64,000 nucleotides of DNA, from NCBI RefSeq assembly GCF_048593165.1, contig NZ_CP184271.1. One strand, written 5' to 3'. Made by a program: the position numbers and the translations under genes. This DNA is from Pectobacterium sp013449375 (lineage in GTDB: Bacteria > Pseudomonadota > Gammaproteobacteria > Enterobacterales > Enterobacteriaceae). Positions 15,972 through 24,685 of the stretch are shown here, in pieces (the stretch's first letter is position 1; each line of letters starts with the position of its first letter). The notes under the pieces are model-generated. The model did no database searches and was not told the origin of the DNA. It saw only the letters and a program-made list of their open reading frames with translations.

Positions 15972-16685
15972 CTACGGCGACTGGCGGAAATTCAGGTTAT
16001 CAAGATTTAAAGGGATGACGTAGGTACAGGTGTAGTTGATGTCGATGATATCGCTCGATTCGTACACGCGACCGCCCTGTAAAATGCCGCGATTGATAAT
16101 ATGCATCGCGGCCGTGCCTTTCTTGCAATCCAGCAACTCAGCCTGAGCTTTGGTGACGTTCACTGCCTGATAATGTGTCAGGTAGTGTGAAATCGCATAG
16201 CCCTTGCTGAGCACATACTGCTGAATAGAACCTTCAATAATCTTCTGATTCATCTCTGGGAAATCTGCGGCTGGCATTTTCGATATCTCGATCTGCACCT
16301 TACGGTTATCGACATAACGTAATCGGCTGAATTCCCAGATAAACTCTTTATCACTGATAGCAAATACCTGCTGTTCCTCTCGGTTAGGCAGGCGCTTATG
16401 CAGGCTAAGCAGACGGGATGAAATCTGATTAAATTTCTTTTCGGTAATCGAGTTGTACACCAACGGGTTGTTGCGTACGCCCTGATTAATGAAGTTACCT
16501 GAGCCTTGCACCATATGGATCGCGCCGATGCTGGCGAGCTTTTCCAACGCCTGGCGGATAGTGAAGCGCGACACGCCGTATTCTTCCGCCAACTGACGTT
16601 CCGGCGGCAGCTTTTCCGGCAGCGGATCGGTGTGCTGATAGATTTTGCTCAGTAAATCCTGCGCGATGAAATCTTTCTTTTTCAT
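15972..16685 (-). CDS. GntR/HutC-family transcriptional regulator with UTRA domain
   Basis: A 237-residue regulator. The N-terminal winged helix (about residues 5-70, with PPERQLAEEYGVSRFTIRQAL) is of the GntR type, and the C-terminal part (about 90-235) is a UTRA effector domain, the combination that defines the HutC subfamily. It ends 7 bases after the convergent ManD-like gene, so gene order suggests it controls the PTS and ManD genes in response to a sugar or sugar phosphate. The ATG at 16685 is chosen over an in-frame TTG 12 bases upstream; neither has a strong Shine-Dalgarno sequence. Confidence 0.85.
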   Translation of the reverse strand: MKKKDFIAQDLLSKIYQHTDPLPEKLPPERQLAEEYGVSRFTIRQALEKLASIGAIHMVQGSGNFINQGVRNNPLVYNSITEKKFNQISSRLLSLHKRLPNREEQQVFAISDKEFIWEFSRLRYVDNRKVQIEISKMPAADFPEMNQKIIEGSIQQYVLSKGYAISHYLTHYQAVNVTKAQAELLDCKKGTAAMHIINRGILQGGRVYESSDIIDINYTCTYVIPLNLDNLNFRQSP

Positions 16686-16739
16686 GAGCTGTCTCAAAGT
16701 AGCCCTGCCAGCGTAGCTGACAAGGCCGCTTACATCGGA

Positions 16740-17891
16740 TCAGTGGTGACAGAAGTGATGAATCACCTGCGAGATCAGATCCCGCGTCGGTTTGATAAAT
16801 TTGGTATCAATATATTCATCCGGCTGGTGCGCCTGCTCGATCGATCCCGGCCCCAGAACCAGCGTTGGGCACAGTGTCTGAATAAACGGGGCTTCGGTGC
16901 AGTAGTTCACGATTTCGGTTTTCGTTCCCAGCAGGTTCTCTACGACCGACACCAGACGGTGGTCGGGCGGGCACTCATAACCGGGAATGGGCGGATGCAG
17001 CTCGCTGATGGTCAGCCTACCTGGCCAGCGCTGACTGACAGGCTCAAGCGCTTCTGACAGCAGTCCGTTTAGATCGTTAAGCGTAATGCCCGGCAGCGGA
17101 CGAATATCCATATGCAATTCACAGCAGCCGCAGATACGGTTCGCCGCATCGCCACCGTGAATGTGGCCGAGATTCATCGTCGGGTGGGGAATGTGGAAAA
17201 TCGGGTTGTGATAGCGTTCCTGTAGGGTGTTGCGCAGAACAAACAGATGAGAAATCGCTTCGTGCATCAGCTCAATCGCATTCACGCCGCGCGACGGATC
17301 GCTGGAGTGACCAGATTGCCCTTGAATACGGATCGCGTTGGACATATGGCCTTTATGAGCACGAACCGGTTGCAGCGACGTCGGTTCGCCGATGATGGCG
17401 CAGTCTGGGCGAATCTGCGTGGATTCAGAGAAATACTTGGCACCGGCCATTGTCGTCTCTTCATCTGCCGTTGCCAGCACATAGAGCGGTTTCGTCAGCT
17501 TGGTCGGATCGATATCGCGTAACGCATCCAGAATAAAGGCAAAGAAGCCTTTCATATCCGCCGTACCCAAGCCGTACAGCTTGTTGTCATGTTCGGTCAG
17601 CGTGAACGGGTCGCGCGTCCAGCGACCATCGTCGAACGGGACGGTGTCGGTGTGGCCTGCCAACAATAAGCCACCTTTTCCTTCACCAATCCGCGCCAGC
17701 ATATTAAATTTATTGAGGGTGCCGGGGACCGGTTGGACTTCCACATGGAAGCCAAGATCGCCGAACCAGCCTGCCAGCAGGTTGATTAATGTCTGATTAC
17801 TTTGATCGAGCGCGCTGTCGGTGGCACTGATGGATGGTGTGGCGATCAATGCCCGATATAGCTCAATAAAAGGGGGTAAATTCATCTTCAC
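16740..17891 (-). CDS. argE: Acetylornithine deacetylase
   Basis: A 383-residue M20-family metallohydrolase that removes the acetyl group from N-acetylornithine to give ornithine in arginine synthesis. Metal-site motifs are in place: GHTDTVPFDDG, GTADMKGFFA, ADEETTMAG and, near the C-terminus, QAHQPDEYI. It is nearly identical in length and content to the E. coli enzyme. The start is ambiguous: a GTG at 17891 gives MKMNLPP and the E. coli length, an ATG at 17885 gives 381 residues. It is divergent from argCBH across two ARG boxes. Confidence 0.97.
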   Translation of the reverse strand: MKMNLPPFIELYRALIATPSISATDSALDQSNQTLINLLAGWFGDLGFHVEVQPVPGTLNKFNMLARIGEGKGGLLLAGHTDTVPFDDGRWTRDPFTLTEHDNKLYGLGTADMKGFFAFILDALRDIDPTKLTKPLYVLATADEETTMAGAKYFSESTQIRPDCAIIGEPTSLQPVRAHKGHMSNAIRIQGQSGHSSDPSRGVNAIELMHEAISHLFVLRNTLQERYHNPIFHIPHPTMNLGHIHGGDAANRICGCCELHMDIRPLPGITLNDLNGLLSEALEPVSQRWPGRLTISELHPPIPGYECPPDHRLVSVVENLLGTKTEIVNYCTEAPFIQTLCPTLVLGPGSIEQAHQPDEYIDTKFIKPTRDLISQVIHHFCHH

Positions 17892-17916
17892 TGTTGACAG
17901 CCTCTGGTTAGGATAG

Positions 17917-17955
17917 TATCAATATTCATGCATTTATTTTGAATAAAAATACAAT
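17917..17955. promoter_or_regulatory. Two tandem ARG boxes in the argE-argC divergent operator
   Basis: The ArgR consensus is an 18-bp palindrome built on TGAAT-N4-ATTCA. Box 1 (17917-17934) differs in a few positions, and box 2 (17938-17955) reads TGAAT-AAAA-ATACA with one mismatch. They are separated by 3 bp, the standard 21-bp period for an ArgR hexamer. This is the expected shared operator of argE and argCBH. Confidence 0.85.
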
Positions 17956-18093
17956 AATGCTCGGCGAAAGGAAACCCAAAGGTACGGCGATGGCGATTCG
18001 TCACTTTCACTGAGTTTCGCGGGTGAACAGCGTACCGACGCTGGTGAGCCCTGTTACCTGTTCCATAGATAAGTAAGAAGGTATACGGATCCC

Positions 18094-19098
18094 ATGCTGA
18101 ATACGCTGATTGTTGGTGCAAGTGGTTATACCGGCGCGGAGCTTGCGCTCTACCTGAACCGCCACCCACAGATGAACATAACCGCTTTGATGGTTTCTGC
18201 GCAAAGTGTCGATGCAGGAAAATTGATTTCTGATTTACATCCGCAGCTCAAAGGTATCATTGATGTACCGGTAAAACCGTTGACCGATGCGGAAGAAGCG
18301 GCGAAAGGCGTAGATGTCGTGTTTCTGGCGACCGACCACAAAGTCAGCCATGATCTGGCCCCGGTTTTTCTGGCGGCTGGCTGCACCGTTTTTGATTTAT
18401 CCGGCGCGTTCCGCGTACAGGACGCCGAATTTTATCGTCGCTATTATGGTTTTGAGCACCAGCATTCTGACTGGCTGGCAAAAGCCGTTTACGGGCTGGC
18501 CGAATGGCGCGCGGAAAGCGTAAAACAGGCACAGTTGATTGCCGTGCCGGGCTGTTATCCAACGGCCGCGCAGCTGGCACTGAAGCCGCTACTGGACGCG
18601 CAATTGCTGAACTCAGCGCAGTGGCCAGTGATTAATGCCGTCAGCGGCGTGAGCGGGGCAGGACGTAAAGCGTCGATGACCAACAGCTTCTGCGAAGTCA
18701 GCTTGCAACCGTACGGTATTTTCAACCACCGCCATGAGCCTGAAATTTCAACGCACCTCGGTACGCCAGTGATTTTCACGCCGCATTTGGGCAACTTCGC
18801 TCGCGGTATTCTGGAAACCATCACCTGCCGTCTGCAACCGGGCGTTACGCAGCAGGATGTCGCCGAAGCCTACCATAATGCCTATCATGATAAGCCACTG
18901 GTACGTCTGTATGATAAGGGCGTTCCGGCGCTGAAATACGTTGTCGGCCTGCCGTTCTGCGATATCGGTTTCTCCGTTGACGGTGAGCACCTGATCGTCG
19001 TAGCGACCGAAGATAACTTGTTGAAAGGCGCAGCGGCACAGGCCGTGCAATGCATGAACATTCGTTTTGGTTTCCCTGAAACCCAATCGTTAATTTAA
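18094..19098 (+). CDS. argC: N-acetyl-gamma-glutamyl-phosphate reductase
   Basis: A 334-residue NADPH-dependent enzyme, third step of arginine synthesis. The N-terminal Rossmann motif VGASGYTGAEL and the catalytic cysteine motif PGCYPTA (about residue 152) are clear, and the sequence follows E. coli ArgC to its final ETQSLI. It is the first gene of argCBH, with a leader of roughly 140 bp after the ARG boxes. Its ATG follows AGAAGG at a rather long distance (12 bases). Confidence 0.97.
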   Translation: MLNTLIVGASGYTGAELALYLNRHPQMNITALMVSAQSVDAGKLISDLHPQLKGIIDVPVKPLTDAEEAAKGVDVVFLATDHKVSHDLAPVFLAAGCTVFDLSGAFRVQDAEFYRRYYGFEHQHSDWLAKAVYGLAEWRAESVKQAQLIAVPGCYPTAAQLALKPLLDAQLLNSAQWPVINAVSGVSGAGRKASMTNSFCEVSLQPYGIFNHRHEPEISTHLGTPVIFTPHLGNFARGILETITCRLQPGVTQQDVAEAYHNAYHDKPLVRLYDKGVPALKYVVGLPFCDIGFSVDGEHLIVVATEDNLLKGAAAQAVQCMNIRFGFPETQSLI

Positions 19099-19135
19099 TG
19101 ACTACTGGTACCGACATTTCGAGGCGTGAAGCATA

Positions 19136-19909
19136 ATGAACCCGTTAATTATCAAGTTAGGTGGCGTTTTACTGGATAGCGAAGAAGCGCTGGAGCGTCT
19201 GTTCACTGCGCTGGTGGCTTACCGTCAGGAACATCAGCGTCCGCTGGTGATTGTGCACGGTGGCGGCTGTCTGGTGGATGACCTGATGAAGAAACTGTCG
19301 CTGCCTGTCGTGAAGAAAAACGGCCTGCGCGTTACGCCTGCCGATCAGATCGACATCATCACCGGTGCGCTGGCGGGATCCGCCAACAAGACGCTGCTGT
19401 CATGGGCGAAGAAGCATGATATCAACGCAGTCGGCCTGTGCCTGGGCGATGGCGGCAGCACGACGGTCACGCAGCTCGATGAGTCTTTGGGCTTTGTGGG
19501 TAAAGCGGAAGCTGGGTCGCCTGCGCTGCTGAACACACTGCTGTCTGCGGGCTACCTGCCTGTCGTCAGTTCTATCGGGATTACGGCGCAGGGCGACCTG
19601 ATGAACGTCAACGCCGATCAGGCGGCGACGGCGCTGGCGCAAACGTTGGGTGCGGATTTAATTCTGCTGTCTGACGTGAGCGGCATTCTGGACGGTAAAG
19701 GCCAGCGTATTGCCGAAATGACGGCAGAGAAAGCCGAGCAGCTGATTGCTCAGGGCATCATCACCGATGGCATGATTGTTAAGGTTAACGCCGCGCTGGA
19801 TGCCGCGCGTGCGCTGGGTCGTCCGGTTGATATCGCCAGCTGGCGTCATGCCGAGCAGCTACCTGCGCTGTTCAACGGCGTGGCGATTGGTACACGTATT
19901 CTAGCGTAA
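19136..19909 (+). CDS. argB: Acetylglutamate kinase
   Basis: A 257-residue amino acid kinase that phosphorylates N-acetylglutamate with ATP, second step of arginine synthesis. The lysine-glycine N-terminus (IIKLGGVLLD), the glycine-rich VHGGGCLVDDLM segment and the C-terminal nucleotide region (VNADQAATALA, LLSDVSGILDG) are all present. The length matches the short arginine-insensitive enterobacterial form. It starts 37 bases after argC. Confidence 0.97.
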   Translation: MNPLIIKLGGVLLDSEEALERLFTALVAYRQEHQRPLVIVHGGGCLVDDLMKKLSLPVVKKNGLRVTPADQIDIITGALAGSANKTLLSWAKKHDINAVGLCLGDGGSTTVTQLDESLGFVGKAEAGSPALLNTLLSAGYLPVVSSIGITAQGDLMNVNADQAATALAQTLGADLILLSDVSGILDGKGQRIAEMTAEKAEQLIAQGIITDGMIVKVNAALDAARALGRPVDIASWRHAEQLPALFNGVAIGTRILA

Positions 19910-19970
19910 GTCGTTTCTGGGTATGGCATGATGCGATACCAACATGAATTAAATTCTGGGAGTAATCGTT

Positions 19971-21344
19971 ATGGCTTTGTGGGGCGGTCGGTTTAGTCAG
20001 GCAGCAGATCAGCGTTTTAAACAATTTAATGACTCACTGCGGTTTGATTACCGTCTGGCGGAACAGGACATCGTTGGCTCGATCGGCTGGTCGAAAGCGC
20101 TGGTGACGGTCAATGTGCTCAGCGAGCAGGAGCAGCAACAGCTGGAACAGGCGCTGAATGCGCTGCTGGTTGAGGTACAGGCTGATCCTGAGATGATCCT
20201 GCAAAGCGATGCAGAAGACATTCACAGCTGGGTTGAACAGCGCCTGATCGAGAAAGTCGGTGATTTAGGCAAAAAACTGCATACCGGTCGTAGCCGTAAC
20301 GATCAGGTCGCAACCGACCTGAAACTCTGGTGTAAGGCGCAGATTGCAGAACTGCTGCTGTCGGTACGCCAGCTGCGTCAGGCGTTGGTGACGACGGCGG
20401 AAGCGAATCAGGATGCGGTGATGCCGGGCTACACCCACTTGCAGCGCGCACAGCCGGTGACGTTTGCACACTGGTGTCTGGCCTATCACGAGATGCTGGC
20501 GCGTGATGAAAGCCGTCTGGAAGATACGCTGAAGCGTCTGGATGTCAGCCCGCTGGGCTGTGGCGCGTTGGCGGGAACGGCTTATCCGATAGACCGTGAG
20601 CAACTGGCGGGCTGGCTCGGGTTTGCCTCGGCCACGCGTAATAGTCTGGACACGGTTTCCGATCGCGATCATGTACTGGAACTGCTGTCCGATGCCTCGA
20701 TCGGCATGATCCACCTGTCGCGTTTTGCCGAAGATCTGATCTTCTTCAACAGCGGTGAAGCGGCGTTCGTTGAGTTGTCCGACCGTGTGACATCCGGTTC
20801 TTCCCTGATGCCACAGAAGAAAAACCCAGATGCGCTGGAACTGATTCGCGGTAAATGTGGCCGCGTACAGGGGGCGTTGACCGGCATGATGATGACGCTT
20901 AAGGGCTTGCCGCTGGCGTATAACAAAGACATGCAGGAAGACAAAGAAGGGCTGTTTGACGCGCTGGACACCTGGCACGACTGCCTGATGATGGCGGGTC
21001 TGGTGCTGGAAGGCATTCAGGTTAAACGTCCGCGCTGTAAAGAAGCGGCTGAGCAAGGCTACGCGAACTCGACGGAGCTGGCAGACTATCTGGTGGCGAA
21101 AGGCGTTCCGTTCCGTGAAGCGCACCATATCGTGGGTGAAGCGGTGGTTGAAGCCATTCGTCAGGGCAAAGCATTGGAAGCGTTGCCGCTGGCCGATCTG
21201 CAAAAATTCAGCGCCGTGATTGGCGAGGATGTGTACCCGATTCTGGCGTTGCAATCCTGTCTGGATAAGCGTGCTGCACAAGGTGGCGTGTCACCGCAGC
21301 AGGTCGCTAAAGCGATTAGTGATGCGAAGCAGCGTCTGAGCTAA
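19971..21344 (+). CDS. argH: Argininosuccinate lyase
   Basis: A 457-residue fumarase/aspartase-superfamily enzyme that cleaves argininosuccinate to arginine and fumarate. The superfamily signature GSSLMPQKKNPD is at about residues 281-292, with the TGRSRNDQVATD segment near residue 105 and HTHLQRAQP-type substrate loop near 160. The ATG has GGGAG 8 bases upstream. It is the last gene of argCBH and is followed by a strong terminator. Confidence 0.97.
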   Translation: MALWGGRFSQAADQRFKQFNDSLRFDYRLAEQDIVGSIGWSKALVTVNVLSEQEQQQLEQALNALLVEVQADPEMILQSDAEDIHSWVEQRLIEKVGDLGKKLHTGRSRNDQVATDLKLWCKAQIAELLLSVRQLRQALVTTAEANQDAVMPGYTHLQRAQPVTFAHWCLAYHEMLARDESRLEDTLKRLDVSPLGCGALAGTAYPIDREQLAGWLGFASATRNSLDTVSDRDHVLELLSDASIGMIHLSRFAEDLIFFNSGEAAFVELSDRVTSGSSLMPQKKNPDALELIRGKCGRVQGALTGMMMTLKGLPLAYNKDMQEDKEGLFDALDTWHDCLMMAGLVLEGIQVKRPRCKEAAEQGYANSTELADYLVAKGVPFREAHHIVGEAVVEAIRQGKALEALPLADLQKFSAVIGEDVYPILALQSCLDKRAAQGGVSPQQVAKAISDAKQRLS

Positions 21345-21376
21345 GACACTGGAATAGGTCTACGCTTGTACCTTCT

Positions 21377-21415
21377 GCTCCCCCAATGTGGTGTTTCGCG
21401 TTGGGGGAATTTCTG
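21377..21415 (+). terminator. Terminator of argCBH
   Basis: TCCCCCAA and TTGGGGGA arms with a 14-base loop, then AATTTCT, 34 bases after the argH stop codon. Confidence 0.8.
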
Positions 21416-21577
21416 TGTTACCCATCTGATTCTTCTGCAAATTATCATCTATCCATGTTCATATGGAATGCGGCTCGCATTTTTCTGCTCAGCGACCCTC
21501 GCGCCTGAATTGTTTCTGGACATCCATACAGTATCATTTTACCTTGACCGACAGCGTGAAAGGCCTGCGGAGGCAAA

Positions 21578-23140
21578 GTGGATATCAGCATATTTTATAG
21601 TCTGGGCGGCGGCGCGGTAGGGCTACTGATCGGGTGGTTGATTGTCAGCCTGATTCATCAGCAGAAGCTGTCGCGGCATGACACCGAACAGCAACTGCTG
21701 GCGCAGACATTGCAGCAGACTCAGCAGTTGCTCAGCGAACAGCAGCAGGCAAAGCAACTGCACGAACAGCGGCTACGGCAAAACGAGCTGGAGCTGCGTA
21801 CGGTCCACGCTCAGCTCTCTGCCAGCCATGAAAAGCTGCAACAGCTCAGTGAACTCCGCGAGGAGTGCATGCAGCTCAATCAGGAACTGCGAACGCTGCG
21901 TGAAATCAATAGCGCACAGGAAGCGGAGCTGCGGGAAGTCACCATTCGGCTGGAAGAAACCCGTATGGCGGCGGAAGAAAAGCAGCGGCTGTTGGCCAAT
22001 AGCGAACAGCGGTTGACGACGCAGTTTGAGAATCTGGCGAACCGGATTTTTGAACACAGTGGCCGCAAAGTGGATGAACAAAATAAACAGAGTCTGGATA
22101 AGCTGTTGATGCCGCTGCGTGAGCAACTTGATGGTTTTCGCCGCCAAGTTCAGGATAGCTTTGGGGCAGAAGCGCGCGAGCGTCACACGCTAGCGCATGA
22201 AATCCGCAATCTGCAACAGCTGAACGCGCAGATGGCGCACGAAGCCATCAACCTGACGAAAGCACTGAAGGGCGATAATAAAACGCAGGGTAACTGGGGC
22301 GAGGTGGTGTTAAGTCGCGTGCTGGAAGCCTCCGGTCTACGTGAAGGCTATGAGTATCAGACACAGGTCAGCGTGCAAACGGGGACGAATAGCCGCCTGC
22401 AACCGGATGTCATCGTGCGTTTACCGCAGGGCAAAGATGTCGTGATCGATGCCAAGATGTCGCTGGTGGCCTATGAGCGCTATTTTAATAGCGACGATGA
22501 CGTTGAGCGCAACACGGCGCTGAACGAGCATTTGCTCTCGGTGCGTAGCCATATTCGGCAACTGAGCAGCAAAGATTACCAGCAGCTTCCGGGGCTGCGT
22601 TCGCTAGACTACGTGCTGATGTTTATTCCGGTCGAGCCCGCTTTTCTGGTTGCTATCGATCGCCAGCCCGAATTGATCAACGAGGCGCTAAAACACAATA
22701 TTATGCTCGTCAGCCCAACCACGCTGCTGGTGGCGCTGCGTACCATCAACAACCTATGGCGCTATGAACAACAGAGCCGCAATGCACAGCACATCGCTGA
22801 GAAAGCATCACGGCTATACGATAAACTGCGGCTGTTCGTCGATGACATGGAAGCGATGGGGCAGAGTCTGGATAAAGCGCAGGGCACTTATCGCCAGGCA
22901 ATGAATAAACTTTCCTCTGGGCGTGGTAACCTTATTGGCCAGGCTGAGGGGTTCCGCGCGCTGGGGGTAGAAATTAAACGCACCATCAGCCCGACATTGG
23001 CCGAAAAAGCGACGGCCCATGAGCACGCTGAACGTGATGAATTATCAGGTTCTGTCGCGCCTGACAGTGTTTCACCACCTGTAAAAGCGGAGGGTGACGC
23101 AGAGGAAACCCTCTCCGCTACCCGTACTCACCCGTACTAA
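21578..23140 (+). CDS. rmuC: DNA recombination protein RmuC
   Basis: A 520-residue protein of the RmuC family, which limits recombination at inverted repeats and has a predicted nuclease-like core. A single N-terminal membrane anchor (about residues 8-27) is followed by a long glutamine/glutamate-rich coiled coil (about 35-190) and the conserved domain (about 200-440, with TQGNWGEVVL and VVIDAKMSL, whose D-x-K is the nuclease-like signature). The C-terminal 60 residues are polar and poorly conserved, which makes it longer than the E. coli protein (475). Start is GTG, four bases after CGGAGG-type Shine-Dalgarno. Confidence 0.95.
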   Translation: MDISIFYSLGGGAVGLLIGWLIVSLIHQQKLSRHDTEQQLLAQTLQQTQQLLSEQQQAKQLHEQRLRQNELELRTVHAQLSASHEKLQQLSELREECMQLNQELRTLREINSAQEAELREVTIRLEETRMAAEEKQRLLANSEQRLTTQFENLANRIFEHSGRKVDEQNKQSLDKLLMPLREQLDGFRRQVQDSFGAEARERHTLAHEIRNLQQLNAQMAHEAINLTKALKGDNKTQGNWGEVVLSRVLEASGLREGYEYQTQVSVQTGTNSRLQPDVIVRLPQGKDVVIDAKMSLVAYERYFNSDDDVERNTALNEHLLSVRSHIRQLSSKDYQQLPGLRSLDYVLMFIPVEPAFLVAIDRQPELINEALKHNIMLVSPTTLLVALRTINNLWRYEQQSRNAQHIAEKASRLYDKLRLFVDDMEAMGQSLDKAQGTYRQAMNKLSSGRGNLIGQAEGFRALGVEIKRTISPTLAEKATAHEHAERDELSGSVAPDSVSPPVKAEGDAEETLSATRTHPY

Positions 23141-23275
23141 ATCGGTATAGATTCCGCGGGCTTGGCACCATGCTATGCGAAAAAAATTAGTGCAGTGGGG
23201 TTTTTATCTGGGTCTGGTACACTCTCACCATAAATGGGTAGACCCGAAATTTGACTGAAATAGTAGGCGGATAAG

Positions 23276-24031
23276 ATGGCAAGTGAGCAGGAGAATACGG
23301 CCGACTTTGGTTTTCGGACTGTCGCCAAGGATGAAAAAGAAGTCATGGTGGCTGAAGTTTTTCATTCTGTAGCAGCAAAGTATGACTTGATGAATGACCT
23401 GATGTCCTTTGGCATCCACCGTATCTGGAAGCGTTTCACCATTGAATGCAGTGGTGTAAGACGTAACCAGCGTGTTCTGGATCTGGCCGGAGGAACAGGG
23501 GATTTAACTGCCAAGTTCTCTCGTATGGTTGGCGAAGGCGGTGAAGTCATTCTGGCGGACATCAATGCATCCATGCTGAAAGTTGGCCGTGAGAAACTGC
23601 GTAACAAAGGCATTATCGACAACATCAACTACGTGCAGGCCAATGCAGAAGCGCTGCCGTTCCCTGATGACTTCTTTGACTGCATTACTATCTCCTTTGG
23701 TCTGCGCAACGTCACGGACAAAAACAAAGCGCTGCGTTCAATGTACCGTGTTCTGAAGCCGGGTGGTCGCTTGCTGGTGCTGGAGTTTTCCAAGCCGATC
23801 ATTAAACAGCTGAGCACTGTTTACGATGCATACTCATTTCATATCTTGCCGAGGATTGGCGAAGCCGTGGCGAGTGATGCCGGGAGCTACCGCTATCTGG
23901 CGGAATCCATCCGCATGCATCCCGATCAGGAAACGCTGAAAGGGATGATGAGCGATGCCGGTTTTGACAGTGTTAACTATTTCAACCTCACCGGTGGAAT
24001 CGTTGCACTGCATCGTGGGTTTAAATTCTGA
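23276..24031 (+). CDS. ubiE: Ubiquinone/menaquinone C-methyltransferase
   Basis: A 251-residue SAM-dependent enzyme that C-methylates the quinone ring in both ubiquinone and menaquinone synthesis. Motif I (VLDLAGGTGDL, about residues 66-76) and the conserved ISFGLRNVTDK and LKPGGRLLVLEF segments are present. It heads the ubiE-ubiJ-ubiB group, with AGGCGG 5 bases before the ATG. A -10-like TACACT lies near 23217. Confidence 0.97.
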   Translation: MASEQENTADFGFRTVAKDEKEVMVAEVFHSVAAKYDLMNDLMSFGIHRIWKRFTIECSGVRRNQRVLDLAGGTGDLTAKFSRMVGEGGEVILADINASMLKVGREKLRNKGIIDNINYVQANAEALPFPDDFFDCITISFGLRNVTDKNKALRSMYRVLKPGGRLLVLEFSKPIIKQLSTVYDAYSFHILPRIGEAVASDAGSYRYLAESIRMHPDQETLKGMMSDAGFDSVNYFNLTGGIVALHRGFKF

Positions 24032-24043
24032 TTGGAAACGCCA

Positions 24044-24685
24044 ATGCTGATAACGTCTTTTCTGACTGCTACGCTGGAAACCGCGCTGAATCAGCTGCTT
24101 TTTCACGATACGGTTTCTTGTGATCGTGGTTTTTCGTGTGATCGAAATATGAAGTCTGCCCGCCAGCGCTTGCAGGGGAAAACACTTCAGGTCGAGCTGG
24201 CTGAACTGGATGTGCCCTTGGTGCTGGTGTTTAACGAACAGCGTCTGGACGTTGTCAGCCAATGGGACGAGCCTGCGGATTGCTGCCTGAAAACGCGCGT
24301 TCCGGTTCTGATGAAATTACGCGATCGTCAACAGCTATCGTCCCTGATGCGCAGCGGCGAACTGGTGATTGAAGGCGATATTCAAGTCGTTCAACAGTTC
24401 ATCGTGTTGGTTGATCTGGCGGAGTTCGATCCCGCGGAGTGGCTGTCTCCCTATCTGGGCGATATTGTTGCCCAAGGCCTCAGCCAGACGGCACAGAAAA
24501 CGCTAAGCTTCCTGAGACGGTCATTGCATCAGCAGCAACATTTCCTGTCCGAAACATTAACGGAAGAGTGGCGACTGGCGCCGGGAAAACTGGAAAATGC
24601 CTGGTTCCATGAGGAAATTGTTGCGCTGGATAAATCCGCCGATGTGTTGTCCGAACGGCTGGCGAAGCTGGAGACTTTACGATGA
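24044..24685 (+). CDS. ubiJ: Ubiquinone biosynthesis accessory factor UbiJ
   Basis: A 213-residue SCP2-domain protein that, with UbiK, supports the soluble Ubi complex by binding lipid intermediates. The segment KLRDRQQLSSLMRSGEL through DLAEFDPAEWL is the conserved core. Compared with E. coli (201 residues) there is an insertion around residues 24-35 that is itself an in-frame repeat (SCDRGF then SCDRN). The ATG at 24044 is preferred to an in-frame TTG 12 bases upstream. In E. coli the small RNA EsrE overlaps the 3' half of this gene; I cannot tell if it exists here. The end overlaps ubiB by 4 bases. Confidence 0.93.
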   Translation: MLITSFLTATLETALNQLLFHDTVSCDRGFSCDRNMKSARQRLQGKTLQVELAELDVPLVLVFNEQRLDVVSQWDEPADCCLKTRVPVLMKLRDRQQLSSLMRSGELVIEGDIQVVQQFIVLVDLAEFDPAEWLSPYLGDIVAQGLSQTAQKTLSFLRRSLHQQQHFLSETLTEEWRLAPGKLENAWFHEEIVALDKSADVLSERLAKLETLR

